DNA of 64,000 bases from assembly GCA_050185195.1 (NCBI GenBank), contig JBFWZQ010000001.1, positions 372,001 to 436,000 of the forward strand, read 5' to 3'. Of this stretch, positions 17,899 to 26,996 are shown one piece after another; position 1 is the stretch's first letter; every line of letters begins with the position of its first letter. Under the pieces are notes generated by a model. That model had not been told where the DNA came from, searched no databases, and saw only the letters and a program-made list of their open reading frames with translations. This DNA is from CADEFQ01 sp050185195 (GTDB lineage Bacteria; Pseudomonadota; Gammaproteobacteria; Steroidobacterales; Steroidobacteraceae). The translations under genes were made by a program, and so were the position numbers.

Positions 17899-18561
17899 TC
17901 AGGCGAGGCGCCCCGTGTCCATGTGCAGCGCGCGCCCGCAACGCGCTGCCAGCGTGCGGTCGTGGGTGACGAGGACCACGGTCGTGCGCAGGTCGCGGTT
18001 CAACTCGAACAGCAGGTCACAGACACGCACGCCCGTGGCGGCGTCGAGGTTGCCGGTGGGTTCGTCCGCGAAAAGCACCGCGGGGCGCGTCACGAAGGCA
18101 CGCGCCAGCGCGACCCGCTGCTGCTCGCCGCCCGACAGTTGTCGCGGATAGTGACCGGTGCGCGCGCCGAGCCCGACCCGCGCAAGGGCCTGCGCGGCGA
18201 GCGGCCGCGCATCCTGCTGCCCGGCGAGCTCGAGCGGCAACATCACGTTCTCGATCGCGGTGAGCGCCGGCACCAGGTGAAAGGCCTGGAATACGAAACC
18301 GACGCGCTCGGCGCGCAGGCGGGCGCGGCCGTCCTCGTCGAGCGCGGTGAGGTCCTCGCCGGCGAGCAGCACGCGCCCCGAGGTCGGCGAGTCGAGCCCG
18401 GCGAGCAAGGCGAGCAGCGTCGACTTGCCGGCACCCGAGGGACCCACGACGGCCACCGACTCGCCCGGCGCGATCTCCAGCGACACCTCGCGCACGATGG
18501 TCAGCCTGCCTTCCGGACTGGTAACCTCTTTCGTGATGTTTTCGGCTTTGAGAACGTGCAT
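17899..18561 (-). CDS. ABC transporter ATP-binding protein, YbbA-like
   Basis: 220 aa from ATG at 18561. Walker A is GPSGAGKST, the Q-loop is FVFQAFHLVPALTA, the signature is LSGGEQQRVALARA, Walker B is AVLFADEPTGNLD, and the switch histidine is in VLVTHD. It is of the LolD/MacB subfamily and should drive the permease encoded just downstream (11-bp gap). The start codon lies inside the divergent tesA coding region, so the 5' ends overlap by 26 bp. That leaves no conventional intergenic promoter, and the promoters must lie inside the opposing genes. Confidence 0.92.
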   Translation of the reverse strand: MHVLKAENITKEVTSPEGRLTIVREVSLEIAPGESVAVVGPSGAGKSTLLALLAGLDSPTSGRVLLAGEDLTALDEDGRARLRAERVGFVFQAFHLVPALTAIENVMLPLELAGQQDARPLAAQALARVGLGARTGHYPRQLSGGEQQRVALARAFVTRPAVLFADEPTGNLDAATGVRVCDLLFELNRDLRTTVVLVTHDRTLAARCGRALHMDTGRLA

Positions 18562-19156
18562 CGTTTTTTGCTTGCTCGTGGCGCCCGCGGTCGCGCGCAC
18601 CGGTGATCCCACCATTCTCGTGTTCGGCGACAGCATCAGTGCGGCCTATGGCCTCAAGGCCGAGGAAGGCTGGGTGGCCCTCCTCCAGGAGCGGATCGAG
18701 GAGCAAGGGTACGGGTACCGGGTGGTGAATGCCAGCGTCAGCGGCGAGACGACCAGCGGCGGCAATGCGCGCCTGCAACGCGCACTTCGCCTGCACCGGC
18801 CGCAGATCCTGGTCATCGAACTTGGCGCGAACGATGGCCTGCGCGGCCTGCCCCTCGAGGTATCACGCCGCAGCCTCGGCGAGATGATTGAGGCGGCGCA
18901 GGCGGTTGGGGCGAAAGTATTGCTGCTCGGCATGCGCATTCCGCCGAACTACGGCGCCCGTTACACCGGGGAGTTCGCGCGCATGTATGCTGGGCTCGCG
19001 AAGAATTACGACGTGCCGCTCGTGCCCTTTTTCATGGAGAAGGTCGCACTCGACGGCAAGCTGATGCAAGCAGACGGACTGCACCCGACCGCCGCGGCGC
19101 AGCCGCTGCTGCTCGATGCCGCGTGGCCGGCAGTGCGGGACCTGCTGAAGCGCTGA
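18536..19156 (+). CDS. tesA: Arylesterase / acyl-CoA thioesterase I (SGNH hydrolase)
   Basis: 206 aa, nearly the E. coli TesA length. The signal peptide is MFSALRTCIVFCLLVAPAVA. SGNH blocks are all visible: block I FGDSISAAYG (nucleophile Ser), block II glycine in ASVSGETTSGG, block III ELGANDGLRG, and block V DGLHPT (catalytic Asp and His). It is predicted to be periplasmic, cleaving esters and acyl-thioesters. It is divergent from the ybbA-like gene, with overlapping 5' ends, and fadD follows 11 bp downstream, placing two acyl-chain enzymes in one probable transcript. Confidence 0.92.
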   Translation: MFSALRTCIVFCLLVAPAVARTGDPTILVFGDSISAAYGLKAEEGWVALLQERIEEQGYGYRVVNASVSGETTSGGNARLQRALRLHRPQILVIELGANDGLRGLPLEVSRRSLGEMIEAAQAVGAKVLLLGMRIPPNYGARYTGEFARMYAGLAKNYDVPLVPFFMEKVALDGKLMQADGLHPTAAAQPLLLDAAWPAVRDLLKR

Positions 19157-19167
19157 GGGAGGGGAAA

Positions 19168-20835
<1,668 letters not shown>

Positions 20836-20850
20836 ATCCTGCGATCCCCT

Positions 20851-21582
20851 CTAGGCTCGTTGCGACGGAACACGTTCCGAGAATGCAAAGACATGGACGC
20901 CAGCGCGCGCCTTTCCAACTCGAACGCCACGAGTGCTGCTTGCTCTGCGCGACTCGAGCCAGTCATTTATGGTGCTGACAAACACCTCTCCCTGCGCATT
21001 GGCGAAGTCGCGAAACTCATCTAACCTGTGACGTGGCAGATCTTGCACTTGCGCTGATCTTTCTATGAATCGTGCATCGCTCTTTGACTCGCGAATATTG
21101 AAATTGACCGTCGATAGCAAACGACCCAAGGAATTGCAAACATGTTCTGCCAGAACAGGGTCCAAGCGTGCGATGGTTGCAAATCGTCGAGTTGGAAGAT
21201 ATAGCCCAGCCTTGGTTTTCCTTAGAAGTTGCAAGCGCTTCATTGCCATTAGGACTTTGGAGGCTTCAATCTTGTCATCTTCTCCGCGAATCAATGAAGC
21301 TAAGGACCTATTCCCGTTGCGAAGTGAAAGTGCACGTGGCTTCCCTTGGGCACTCAGATAGATTCGCCTGTGATACCAAGAATGCAAAGCGCTTGCGATG
21401 ACCTCAGATAGATGCGGATCGTCAATTGCTTTGGATCTCAATTGATTTGAGGCCTCAGCCTGCGCAACGTTGGATATCGCTGCAACGCCTTGCTTAGACA
21501 GCCCAGACCTTAGCATTACCAGATAGACGGCATGCAGGATCCCACAGAAGTATGAGGGAATGATTGAGTGCTGCTTACTCAT
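20851..21582 (-). CDS. DUF6502-like protein A (divergent paralogue)
   Basis: 243 aa with a lower-GC, less biased codon use than the neighbouring core genes. I infer membership in the DUF6502 family from shared layout with the two other genes nearby. It has an N-terminal helix pair (LHAVYLVMLRSGLSKQGV), a central W...GKPRALSLRNGNRSLASLI segment followed by a helix with LLR, and a C-terminal RHRLDEFRDFANAQGEVF...INDWLESR helix like the end of protein C. Function is unknown; the family looks helical and possibly DNA-binding. Its ATG overlaps the stop of protein B (ATGA), so the two are translationally coupled, B first. It ends 15 bp from the fadD stop, convergent. Confidence 0.62.
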   Translation of the reverse strand: MSKQHSIIPSYFCGILHAVYLVMLRSGLSKQGVAAISNVAQAEASNQLRSKAIDDPHLSEVIASALHSWYHRRIYLSAQGKPRALSLRNGNRSLASLIRGEDDKIEASKVLMAMKRLQLLRKTKAGLYLPTRRFATIARLDPVLAEHVCNSLGRLLSTVNFNIRESKSDARFIERSAQVQDLPRHRLDEFRDFANAQGEVFVSTINDWLESRRASSTRGVRVGKARAGVHVFAFSERVPSQRA

Positions 21583-22478
21583 CGGAGCGCCCCTTTTCTT
21601 ATGGACGGCGGCTTCTCATTCTTCCGAAGCGCCGACTTCCGAGTGACTACTTGCGGACCTTGAGATACAACAAGCGCGACCTGCAGACCAAGCCCCACTT
21701 TCCGCGGACGACCCGAGTCACCAATGACTCGCTCCTCTTGCAGAGACGCCAATGCGGTGGATGCGCCCTTGACAATGTTTGCTATGCGCTGCTCGATTGC
21801 TCTTTTTTCGATCTCATCGCTCACCGCTATTGAGACGAACCGGGCGCTGGGAACGAGGACGTTTGCAGGCACGACATTCGCCGACGACGCAATAGCGGCA
21901 ATTGCATCAAGGCGTGCGGAGAATAGGGTTTCGGTATCGTCGACTAGGGGTCTTCTGCGCTTACGGCGGATAACCAGATTTCCCTTTATTGCAATCCACC
22001 CCTGTCTTTGTAGCTCCGCCGCCATCGCTCGAGGGGGAACATCTCTTCCATACTTTCGAACCAGACTTTCGAAAGTTGCCCCGCGACCCCTCATACAGAG
22101 TGCTTTCGGTTTCCCGATTGGGGATTGAAATCGCTTGTCGGTTAGCCAGCCGTTCATGACGAACGAAGTCTTGGAGCGCAAGGATGCGTAGCTGAAGTCA
22201 CCGGGCATCTCGGCCGACAAATGCCTTCGAACCTCGATTCTACTCAGGCCGGTGGTTGCCGCGATTTCCGACTGGTTGATTCGTCCGTTTCGCAACCGTG
22301 CAATTCGTGCTGCGTTACGTACTAGCACCTGTCGTGCAGCCACCGACAGGTGACCATAGGTGACTCGATATTGTACGAGCAGTGGTACAAGTGCTTCGAG
22401 AAGCAGTACAGCGGCCCGTTCCGCCTGCTTGTTCTCCGCATGGGCTTGAACTGGTGGATACTCAGTGGAAACGGGCAT
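21579..22478 (-). CDS. DUF6502-like protein B, putative helix-turn-helix regulator
   Basis: 299 aa from ATG at 22478 (an in-frame GTG lies at 22493). Family features recalled for DUF6502 are present. The N-terminal LLLEALVPLLVQYRVTYGHL segment precedes a helix-turn-helix-like INQSEIAATTGLSRIEVRRHL near residues 80-105. Then come WLTDKRFQSPIGKPKAL, GATFESLVRKYGRDV, and MAAELQRQGWIAI. The C-terminal about 60 residues are basic and low in complexity. Lower GC than the flanks suggests foreign or relaxed DNA. It is probably in one transcript with protein A. Its role could be regulation of the adjacent repeat protein, which is inference only. Confidence 0.68.
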   Translation of the reverse strand: MPVSTEYPPVQAHAENKQAERAAVLLLEALVPLLVQYRVTYGHLSVAARQVLVRNAARIARLRNGRINQSEIAATTGLSRIEVRRHLSAEMPGDFSYASLRSKTSFVMNGWLTDKRFQSPIGKPKALCMRGRGATFESLVRKYGRDVPPRAMAAELQRQGWIAIKGNLVIRRKRRRPLVDDTETLFSARLDAIAAIASSANVVPANVLVPSARFVSIAVSDEIEKRAIEQRIANIVKGASTALASLQEERVIGDSGRPRKVGLGLQVALVVSQGPQVVTRKSALRKNEKPPSIRKGALR

Positions 22479-22817
22479 TTTGGGCGTACCCACCCGAGGG
22501 CCCCATCCATGGCCGCTCCAATTCCATGAGGCTAGGAGAGCGTGGATTAGTGGCGAGCACGCTCTATTTGCGACCTAAGTCGTCGTTCAGTCAACCCTAG
22601 ATTTGACGCGATTCGGCGCGATTTGCAAGTTGACTTTTCGCCCAGATTGCAAACTAGCATAGCGCCGCTTGGCTCTCGCGCGATTCAATAGTGCTGCTGT
22701 TTCTACACTGTTGCATCGGATTGAGCATGAGCCCGATCCGTACCTACTTTGGATATGCACCAAAATAGTAGTCACCCCATCCTGGGGTGCAGCTCAATTC
22801 TGGGAATCGAACAGCCC
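22479..22817. other. Intergenic region, lower GC, between repeat-protein gene and protein B
   Basis: 339 bp without a convincing gene. It holds the terminator-like hairpin at 22773-22789 and, on the minus strand, the promoter region expected for proteins B and A. ATTTGCAA-like motifs occur twice near 22620-22655 in the same orientation (gatttgcaag and gattgcaaac), a possible operator. No clear -35/-10 pair was seen. Confidence 0.5.
22773..22789 (-). terminator. Hairpin downstream of the repeat-protein gene
   Basis: A perfect 7-bp stem CACCCCA/TGGGGTG with a 3-nt loop lies about 30 bp past the stop of the repeat-protein gene on the minus strand. The sequence after it reads actactatttt, a weak U-rich run. 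It is a plausible intrinsic terminator separating this gene from protein B. Confidence 0.55.
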
Positions 22818-23996
22818 CTAGAAGCGGCCGGTGCCAATGCTGCCGGCGGTGCCGGTGCCGATGCTCCCGGCCGTGCCGGTGCCAATGCTGCCAGCGGTAC
22901 CGGTGCCAATGCTGCCGGCCGTGCCGGTGCCAATGCTGCCGGCGGTACCGGTGCCGATGCTGCCGGCGGTGCCGGTGCCGATGCTCCCGGCCGTGCCGGT
23001 GCCAATGCTGCCAGCGGTACCGGTGCCAATGCTGCCGGCGGTACCGGTGCCGATGCTGCCGGCGGTACCGGTGCCGATGCTCCCGGCCGTGCCGGTGCCA
23101 ATGCTGCCAGCGGTACCGGTGCCAATGCTGCCGGCCGTGCCGGTGCCAATGCTGCCGGCGGTACCGGTGCCGATGCTGCCGGCGGTGCCGGTGCCGATGC
23201 TCCCGGCCGTGCCGGTGCCAATGCTGCCAGCGGTACCGGTGCCAATGCTGCCGGCCGTGCCGGTGCCAATGCTGCCGGCGGTACCGGTGCCGATGCTCCC
23301 GGCGGTACCGGTGCCGATGCTCCCGGCCGTGCCGGTGCCAATGCTGCCAGCGGTACCGGTGCCAATGCTGCCGGCCGTGCCGGTGCCAATGCTGCCGGCG
23401 GTACCGGTGCCGATGCTCCCGGCCGTGCCGGTGCCAATGCTCCCGGCCGTGCCGGTGCCAATGCTCCCGGCCGTGCCGGTGCCAATGCTGCCAGCCGTGC
23501 CGAGTCGGATCTCGGTGGCCACTAGCGCTCCCGAGCGGTTTGGCTGAGTTCCTCCAACTTCCACCAAAGAACCCACACCAATGGGAGTGCCAACAGAATT
23601 CAGATCAACCGAGAGTTGGCCGATTGAAGCCTGACCAATCGAATAATTTACTTTGGAAACGTATCCCAGCAGCGCCACAGCAGAAGCGCCTGGAACATAG
23701 CCGTCCCGCTGAAGAATTAGGCTTCTCGCGGCGATTCGCCCACCTTGATTAGGGCCGGCCGCAATCAGCTGTAGCTGCATCCCCGCCGCATTTCGTCGAG
23801 CGATCAAGACACGCGAGAGTTGCTCGCGGCTCACCGCAACTTCCTGGCCTAGTACCACCAACTGCAACCGCGCGGCGTCTATTCGCTCCAACGGGCCTGC
23901 AACGTACAAGTCTTGCGACAATCCAATCCCGGACATGGCCGTTACGGCTACGGCTGCTGCAGTAACAACAACTCGGCGGGCAACTCGACTTCGCAT
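22818..23996 (-). CDS. Secreted DUF5666-like protein with 28-copy octapeptide repeat tail
   Basis: 392 aa from ATG at 23996. The signal peptide is arginine-rich followed by VVVTAAAVAVTAMSGIGLS. Residues about 30-165 look like two small beta-barrel modules of the DUF5666 kind: LYVAGPLERIDAARLQLVVLG, then ALLGYVSKVNYSIGQASIG with VGSLVEVGGTQPNRSGALVA. From there to the stop the protein is about 28 perfect copies of GTAGSIGT and ends in GRF. The tail is glycine-, threonine- and serine-rich and could form a flexible or beta-solenoid-like secreted stalk; that is inference. DUF5666 proteins are, from memory, often encoded beside DUF6502 genes, which fits all three neighbours. Confidence 0.72.
   Translation of the reverse strand: MRSRVARRVVVTAAAVAVTAMSGIGLSQDLYVAGPLERIDAARLQLVVLGQEVAVSREQLSRVLIARRNAAGMQLQLIAAGPNQGGRIAARSLILQRDGYVPGASAVALLGYVSKVNYSIGQASIGQLSVDLNSVGTPIGVGSLVEVGGTQPNRSGALVATEIRLGTAGSIGTGTAGSIGTGTAGSIGTGTAGSIGTGTAGSIGTGTAGSIGTGTAGSIGTGTAGSIGTGTAGSIGTGTAGSIGTGTAGSIGTGTAGSIGTGTAGSIGTGTAGSIGTGTAGSIGTGTAGSIGTGTAGSIGTGTAGSIGTGTAGSIGTGTAGSIGTGTAGSIGTGTAGSIGTGTAGSIGTGTAGSIGTGTAGSIGTGTAGSIGTGTAGSIGTGTAGSIGTGRF
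22829..23501 (-). repeat. 28-unit, 24-bp tandem repeat with a 5-unit (120-bp) higher-order period
   Basis: On the plus strand the unit is ggtgcc-[a/g]atgct[g/c]cc[g/a]gc[g/c]gt[a/g]cc. I counted 28 contiguous copies. Unit variants recur in the order gat/ctccc/ccgtg, aat/ccagc, aat/ccgtg, aat/cggta, gat, giving a 5-unit superperiod with one 4-unit exception (units 7-10). All substitutions fall at third codon positions of the minus-strand GTAGSIGT frame. They are also third positions of a plus-strand MLPAVPVP frame, because the two frames pair wobble to wobble. This is a minisatellite inside a coding sequence, likely variable in copy number, and it may be collapsed in assemblies. Confidence 0.95.
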
Positions 23997-24070
23997 ACAG
24001 AACCCCAATCAAATCAGGGAGTTACTTTTCTTCAGACGTAGTCAAGCCGCATTTCCGGCGCATTTGACTA

Positions 24071-24098
24071 GTTATGTCTTAACGTTATGTAACTTAAC
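24071..24098 (-). promoter_or_regulatory. Tandem AT-rich repeat upstream of the repeat-protein gene
   Basis: gttatgtcttaac is followed directly by gttatgtaacttaac, a near-perfect tandem repeat in the 155-bp gap between DUF6502-like protein C and the repeat-protein start (75-100 bp upstream of its ATG). Low GC and direct repetition make it a candidate operator or promoter element. No binding protein can be assigned; the flanking DUF6502-like proteins are the obvious candidates. Confidence 0.4.
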
Positions 24099-24151
24099 AA
24101 GGAATTGTGATGCGCGTCAAAGTATTAGAAGAAACTCTTCTGGGTGACCGA

Positions 24152-25111
24152 CTACTGGCCTGGCGGTAGCAAGACGTAAAGGGCCGGAGGTACTTCGTCG
24201 CTCCTAACGTATTGATATATCGCGATTCCCGTGTCGACCCGCTTGTCCGTGCGATTGGGTCGGTACTTTTTCATGTTGTCCGCGACCCAATTGTCGACGT
24301 CAGTTATGAACTGCTGCACAAGAGATCGAATCAGTTTCTCAAACGCAGGTGCCATGGAACTAGGCAAGCCCCGGTCCGGGAAAACGGATCGCTGGATGCG
24401 CTTGGCTGCAGGTTCAGCGTCCGCATTGTGAGTAATTGTGTTGGCCAAATCTGTAAGTGCGAGACCCAAGTGCTCCAGCATTGGGGCGCTCATCGCCACG
24501 GGTACGACGTATGTCCGGGACAAGACTTTCAGAAACTTGTCCGTTGATCCCACAACCACGCGGGCGCGAAGAAGCTCATCAACCAACTCCACGGGATCGC
24601 ATTTCGGATCTACGCGTTTTGCAAGCGCAGAAAAAGACCTGTCGTCTGATCGAGCGAAATCCAGTTCGAGCGGCAGTCCATACGGCCCTTGAAACATGGG
24701 ATCCGTATGCCAGATGTGGATTATCTCGGTAAGGATTCGAGCAAATGTCGGCCGTGGCCCCGCCAGCAAACTCGGGTCATCGATGTAACGATCCACGTCG
24801 CGCCGGGCGATTCCGGTCACGTAGGCGATGCGCGCGCGCGTGCCCTTGCCCAAGGGACCGAGCCCGTCGCGCACCGCGCTTTCGATGTACACGCCCTTGA
24901 CCGTTTCGCAGAACTCGTCGAAGCGCACGCCCGCGCGGATCAGGATCTTCACGAGCGGGCGGAGAATCCGGCGGAACGCCTGCAGCAGGTGCGCGCGCGC
25001 CTCGCTCGTCAATGAATCGATCGTCGCCTCGGGCTTTTCCCCAGTGGGCATTTCCCCCGCGGGTTTTTCCCCATCGGGCTTCTTGCCACCTGGCTTTTTC
25101 TCGCTCGCCAT
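24152..25111 (-). CDS. DUF6502-like protein C
   Basis: 319 aa from ATG at 25111, with GGAGG about 5 bp upstream, overlapping the end of pyrF. The N-terminus is a lysine/proline/glycine-rich low-complexity leader (EKKPGGKKPDGEKP repeats, about residues 4-28). Family features follow: LLQAFRRILRPLVKILIRAGV, RFDEFCETVKGVYIESA, the HTH-like IAYVTGIARRDVDRYI, IWHTDPMFQGPYGLPLEL, SFSALAKRVDPKCDP, and a C-terminal QQFITDVDNWV helix. It starts 3 bp after the pyrF stop, so it is probably translated from the pyrF operon. Base composition changes inside the gene near 24780: the 5' third is GC-rich like the host, the rest AT-richer. Confidence 0.75.
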   Translation of the reverse strand: MASEKKPGGKKPDGEKPAGEMPTGEKPEATIDSLTSEARAHLLQAFRRILRPLVKILIRAGVRFDEFCETVKGVYIESAVRDGLGPLGKGTRARIAYVTGIARRDVDRYIDDPSLLAGPRPTFARILTEIIHIWHTDPMFQGPYGLPLELDFARSDDRSFSALAKRVDPKCDPVELVDELLRARVVVGSTDKFLKVLSRTYVVPVAMSAPMLEHLGLALTDLANTITHNADAEPAAKRIQRSVFPDRGLPSSMAPAFEKLIRSLVQQFITDVDNWVADNMKKYRPNRTDKRVDTGIAIYQYVRSDEVPPALYVLLPPGQ

Positions 25112-25113
25112 AT

Positions 25114-25824
25114 CTACCTCCCGCCGACGGCGGCGAGAATGTTTGCCTGCATGCTCTCCGCCATCTGGCGTGGATCGGCGGCATCGCGGATCGGGCGCCC
25201 GACTACGATGTAGTCCGCGCCCCACGTGAAGGCCTGTTCGACCGTGACGACCCGCTTCTGATCGTCGCTCGGCCGGTTTTCCACGGGCCGTATTCCGGGT
25301 GTCACCACGATCAGGCGATCGTCGACGAACTGCCGCAGCATCTTTGCCTCGAGCCCCGACGACACGACGCCGTCGCAACCAGCCTCGAGGGCGCGCCGTG
25401 CGCGCGACAGCACCAGCTTTTCCACGTCGCATGAGAAACCGAGATCGTCGAGGTCGCCGCGATCGAGGCTGGTGAGCACGGTTACCGCGAGCACCTTGAC
25501 GTCGCCCTTGGCCGCGGCCGCCGCTTCCATGATGGACTGGTTGCCATGCACCGTGGCGAAGGTCACGCCGCGATCGCGCAGCTGCCGCACCGCTGCGGCA
25601 ACCGTCGCCGGCACGTCGAAGAACTTCAGGTCGACGAAAATCTTCTTGCCGCGCGCGGCGAGCCAGTCGAGCAGCTCGAAGTAGCCGCCGCTCATGAACA
25701 GCTCGAGCCCGATCTTGTAGAACGCGACGCTGTCGCCCAGCGTTTCGACCAGCTTTCGCGCGGCCTGCGGATCGGCCACGTCCATCGCAAATATCAGCCG
25801 CTCGCGCGGTGGGATCGTCTTCAT
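25114..25824 (-). CDS. pyrF: Orotidine 5'-phosphate decarboxylase
   Basis: 236 aa, the usual length. It converts OMP to UMP in the last step of de novo pyrimidine synthesis. The catalytic D-x-K-x-x-D motif is DLKFFDVPATV near residue 65; the N-terminal FAMDVAD gives the first substrate contact; TPGIRP and VVGRPI form the phosphate-binding loops of the TIM barrel. Its ATG overlaps the dgt stop (ATGA), and it is the fourth gene of aroK-aroB-dgt-pyrF. The gene is intact. Confidence 0.96.
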   Translation of the reverse strand: MKTIPPRERLIFAMDVADPQAARKLVETLGDSVAFYKIGLELFMSGGYFELLDWLAARGKKIFVDLKFFDVPATVAAAVRQLRDRGVTFATVHGNQSIMEAAAAAKGDVKVLAVTVLTSLDRGDLDDLGFSCDVEKLVLSRARRALEAGCDGVVSSGLEAKMLRQFVDDRLIVVTPGIRPVENRPSDDQKRVVTVEQAFTWGADYIVVGRPIRDAADPRQMAESMQANILAAVGGR

Positions 25825-26996
25825 GTTCGTTCGCCTGGGTCAAAGAGCCTGCGATGCTCGAGCATCGCGAATCGGTCGGTCATGCCGGCCACGTAGTCCG
25901 CCACGGCTCGCGCGCGCCCTGCCTTGCCGTGTTCGGCCTCGGCCGCGCGCGCGTTGTCCGCATACTCTTCCGGAAGCAGCCGCGGATCGTCGAACAGGGC
26001 TTCGAACAAGCCCTTCAGCACGCGCTGGGCTTTCGCGGTCATGCGCAGCACGCGATAGTGCCGGTATACGTGCTCGCCGAGGAACTGCTTCAATGCGCGG
26101 TGGTCGGCGTGCACCGCCGCGCTCATCGCGATCAGCGGCCCGTCGGCGTCGCGCACGTCGTCGATGCTCGCCACACCCGCGCGCGCGATCCGCTCTTCGC
26201 TCGTGTCGATGACGTCGAGCACCACTTCGTTGATCATGCGCCGGATGACTTCATGGATCATCCGCCGCGACGCCAGCTCCGGGTAGGCCGCGCGCACCGC
26301 GTCGTGGTGGCGCGCAAACAGGCGGACCTCCCGCAGGTCCTCGACTTCTATGAGTCCGGCGCGCAGGCCGTCGTCGACATCGTGGTTGTTGTAGGCGATC
26401 TCGTCGGCCAGGTTCGCGAGTTGCGCTTCGAGCCCCGGCTGGCGGCGCTCGAGAAAGCGCTGGCCGAGCTCGCCGAGCTGCTTCGCGTTCGTCACCGAGC
26501 AGTGCTTCAGGATGCCTTCGCGCGCCTCGAAGGTGAGATTCAGCCCGGGGAAATCCGCGTAGCGTTCCTCGATCTCGTCGACCACCCGCAACGACTGCAG
26601 GTTGTGCTCGAAGCCGCCGTATTCACGCATGCACTCGTTCAGCGCGTCCTGGCCCGCGTGGCCGAATGGCGTGTGGCCGAGGTCGTGCGCGAGGCTGATG
26701 GCTTCAGTGAGGTCTTCGTCGAGCGCCAGCGCCCGCGCGATGGAACGCGCGATCTGCGCCACTTCCATCGAGTGCGTGACGCGCGTGCGATACAGGTCGC
26801 CCTCGTGATTGACGAACACCTGCGTCTTGTAGACGAGGCGCCGGAACGCGTTCGAATGGATCACGCGATCGCGGTCGCGCTGGTACTCCGTGCGGTGCTC
26901 CGACACAGGCTCCGGATATCGACGGCCACGCGAGGTTTCGCGGCGCGCTGCGTAGGGCGCAGGCGCACGGTTGCTGCCCGGCTGGGTGCCATTCAT
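25821..26996 (-). CDS. dgt: dGTPase-like dNTP triphosphohydrolase
   Basis: 391 aa. HD-domain ligands are visible: the first His in RTRVTHSMEV near residue 67, then SLAHDLGHTPFGHAGQ (His-Asp) near 107, and the distal Asp in ANLADEIAYNNHDVDDG. The enzyme hydrolyses dNTPs to nucleoside and triphosphate, influencing the dNTP pool. The C-terminal dGTPase_C-like helices carry RMTAKAQRVLKGLFEAL. ATG at 26996 overlaps the aroB stop (ATGA). A dgt gene between aroB and further metabolism genes is common in proteobacteria. Confidence 0.93.
   Translation of the reverse strand: MNGTQPGSNRAPAPYAARRETSRGRRYPEPVSEHRTEYQRDRDRVIHSNAFRRLVYKTQVFVNHEGDLYRTRVTHSMEVAQIARSIARALALDEDLTEAISLAHDLGHTPFGHAGQDALNECMREYGGFEHNLQSLRVVDEIEERYADFPGLNLTFEAREGILKHCSVTNAKQLGELGQRFLERRQPGLEAQLANLADEIAYNNHDVDDGLRAGLIEVEDLREVRLFARHHDAVRAAYPELASRRMIHEVIRRMINEVVLDVIDTSEERIARAGVASIDDVRDADGPLIAMSAAVHADHRALKQFLGEHVYRHYRVLRMTAKAQRVLKGLFEALFDDPRLLPEEYADNARAAEAEHGKAGRARAVADYVAGMTDRFAMLEHRRLFDPGERT

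Noticed and set aside
22829..23501. CRISPR array
   Set aside because: The repeats are contiguous with no unique spacers and encode a peptide; no cas genes are present.
22831..23547. Plus-strand open frame of MLPAVPVP repeats across the minisatellite
   Set aside because: It starts inside the repeat, lacks a signal, domain or ribosome site, and is open only because the 24-bp unit is a multiple of three. The minus-strand gene has a start and signal peptide.
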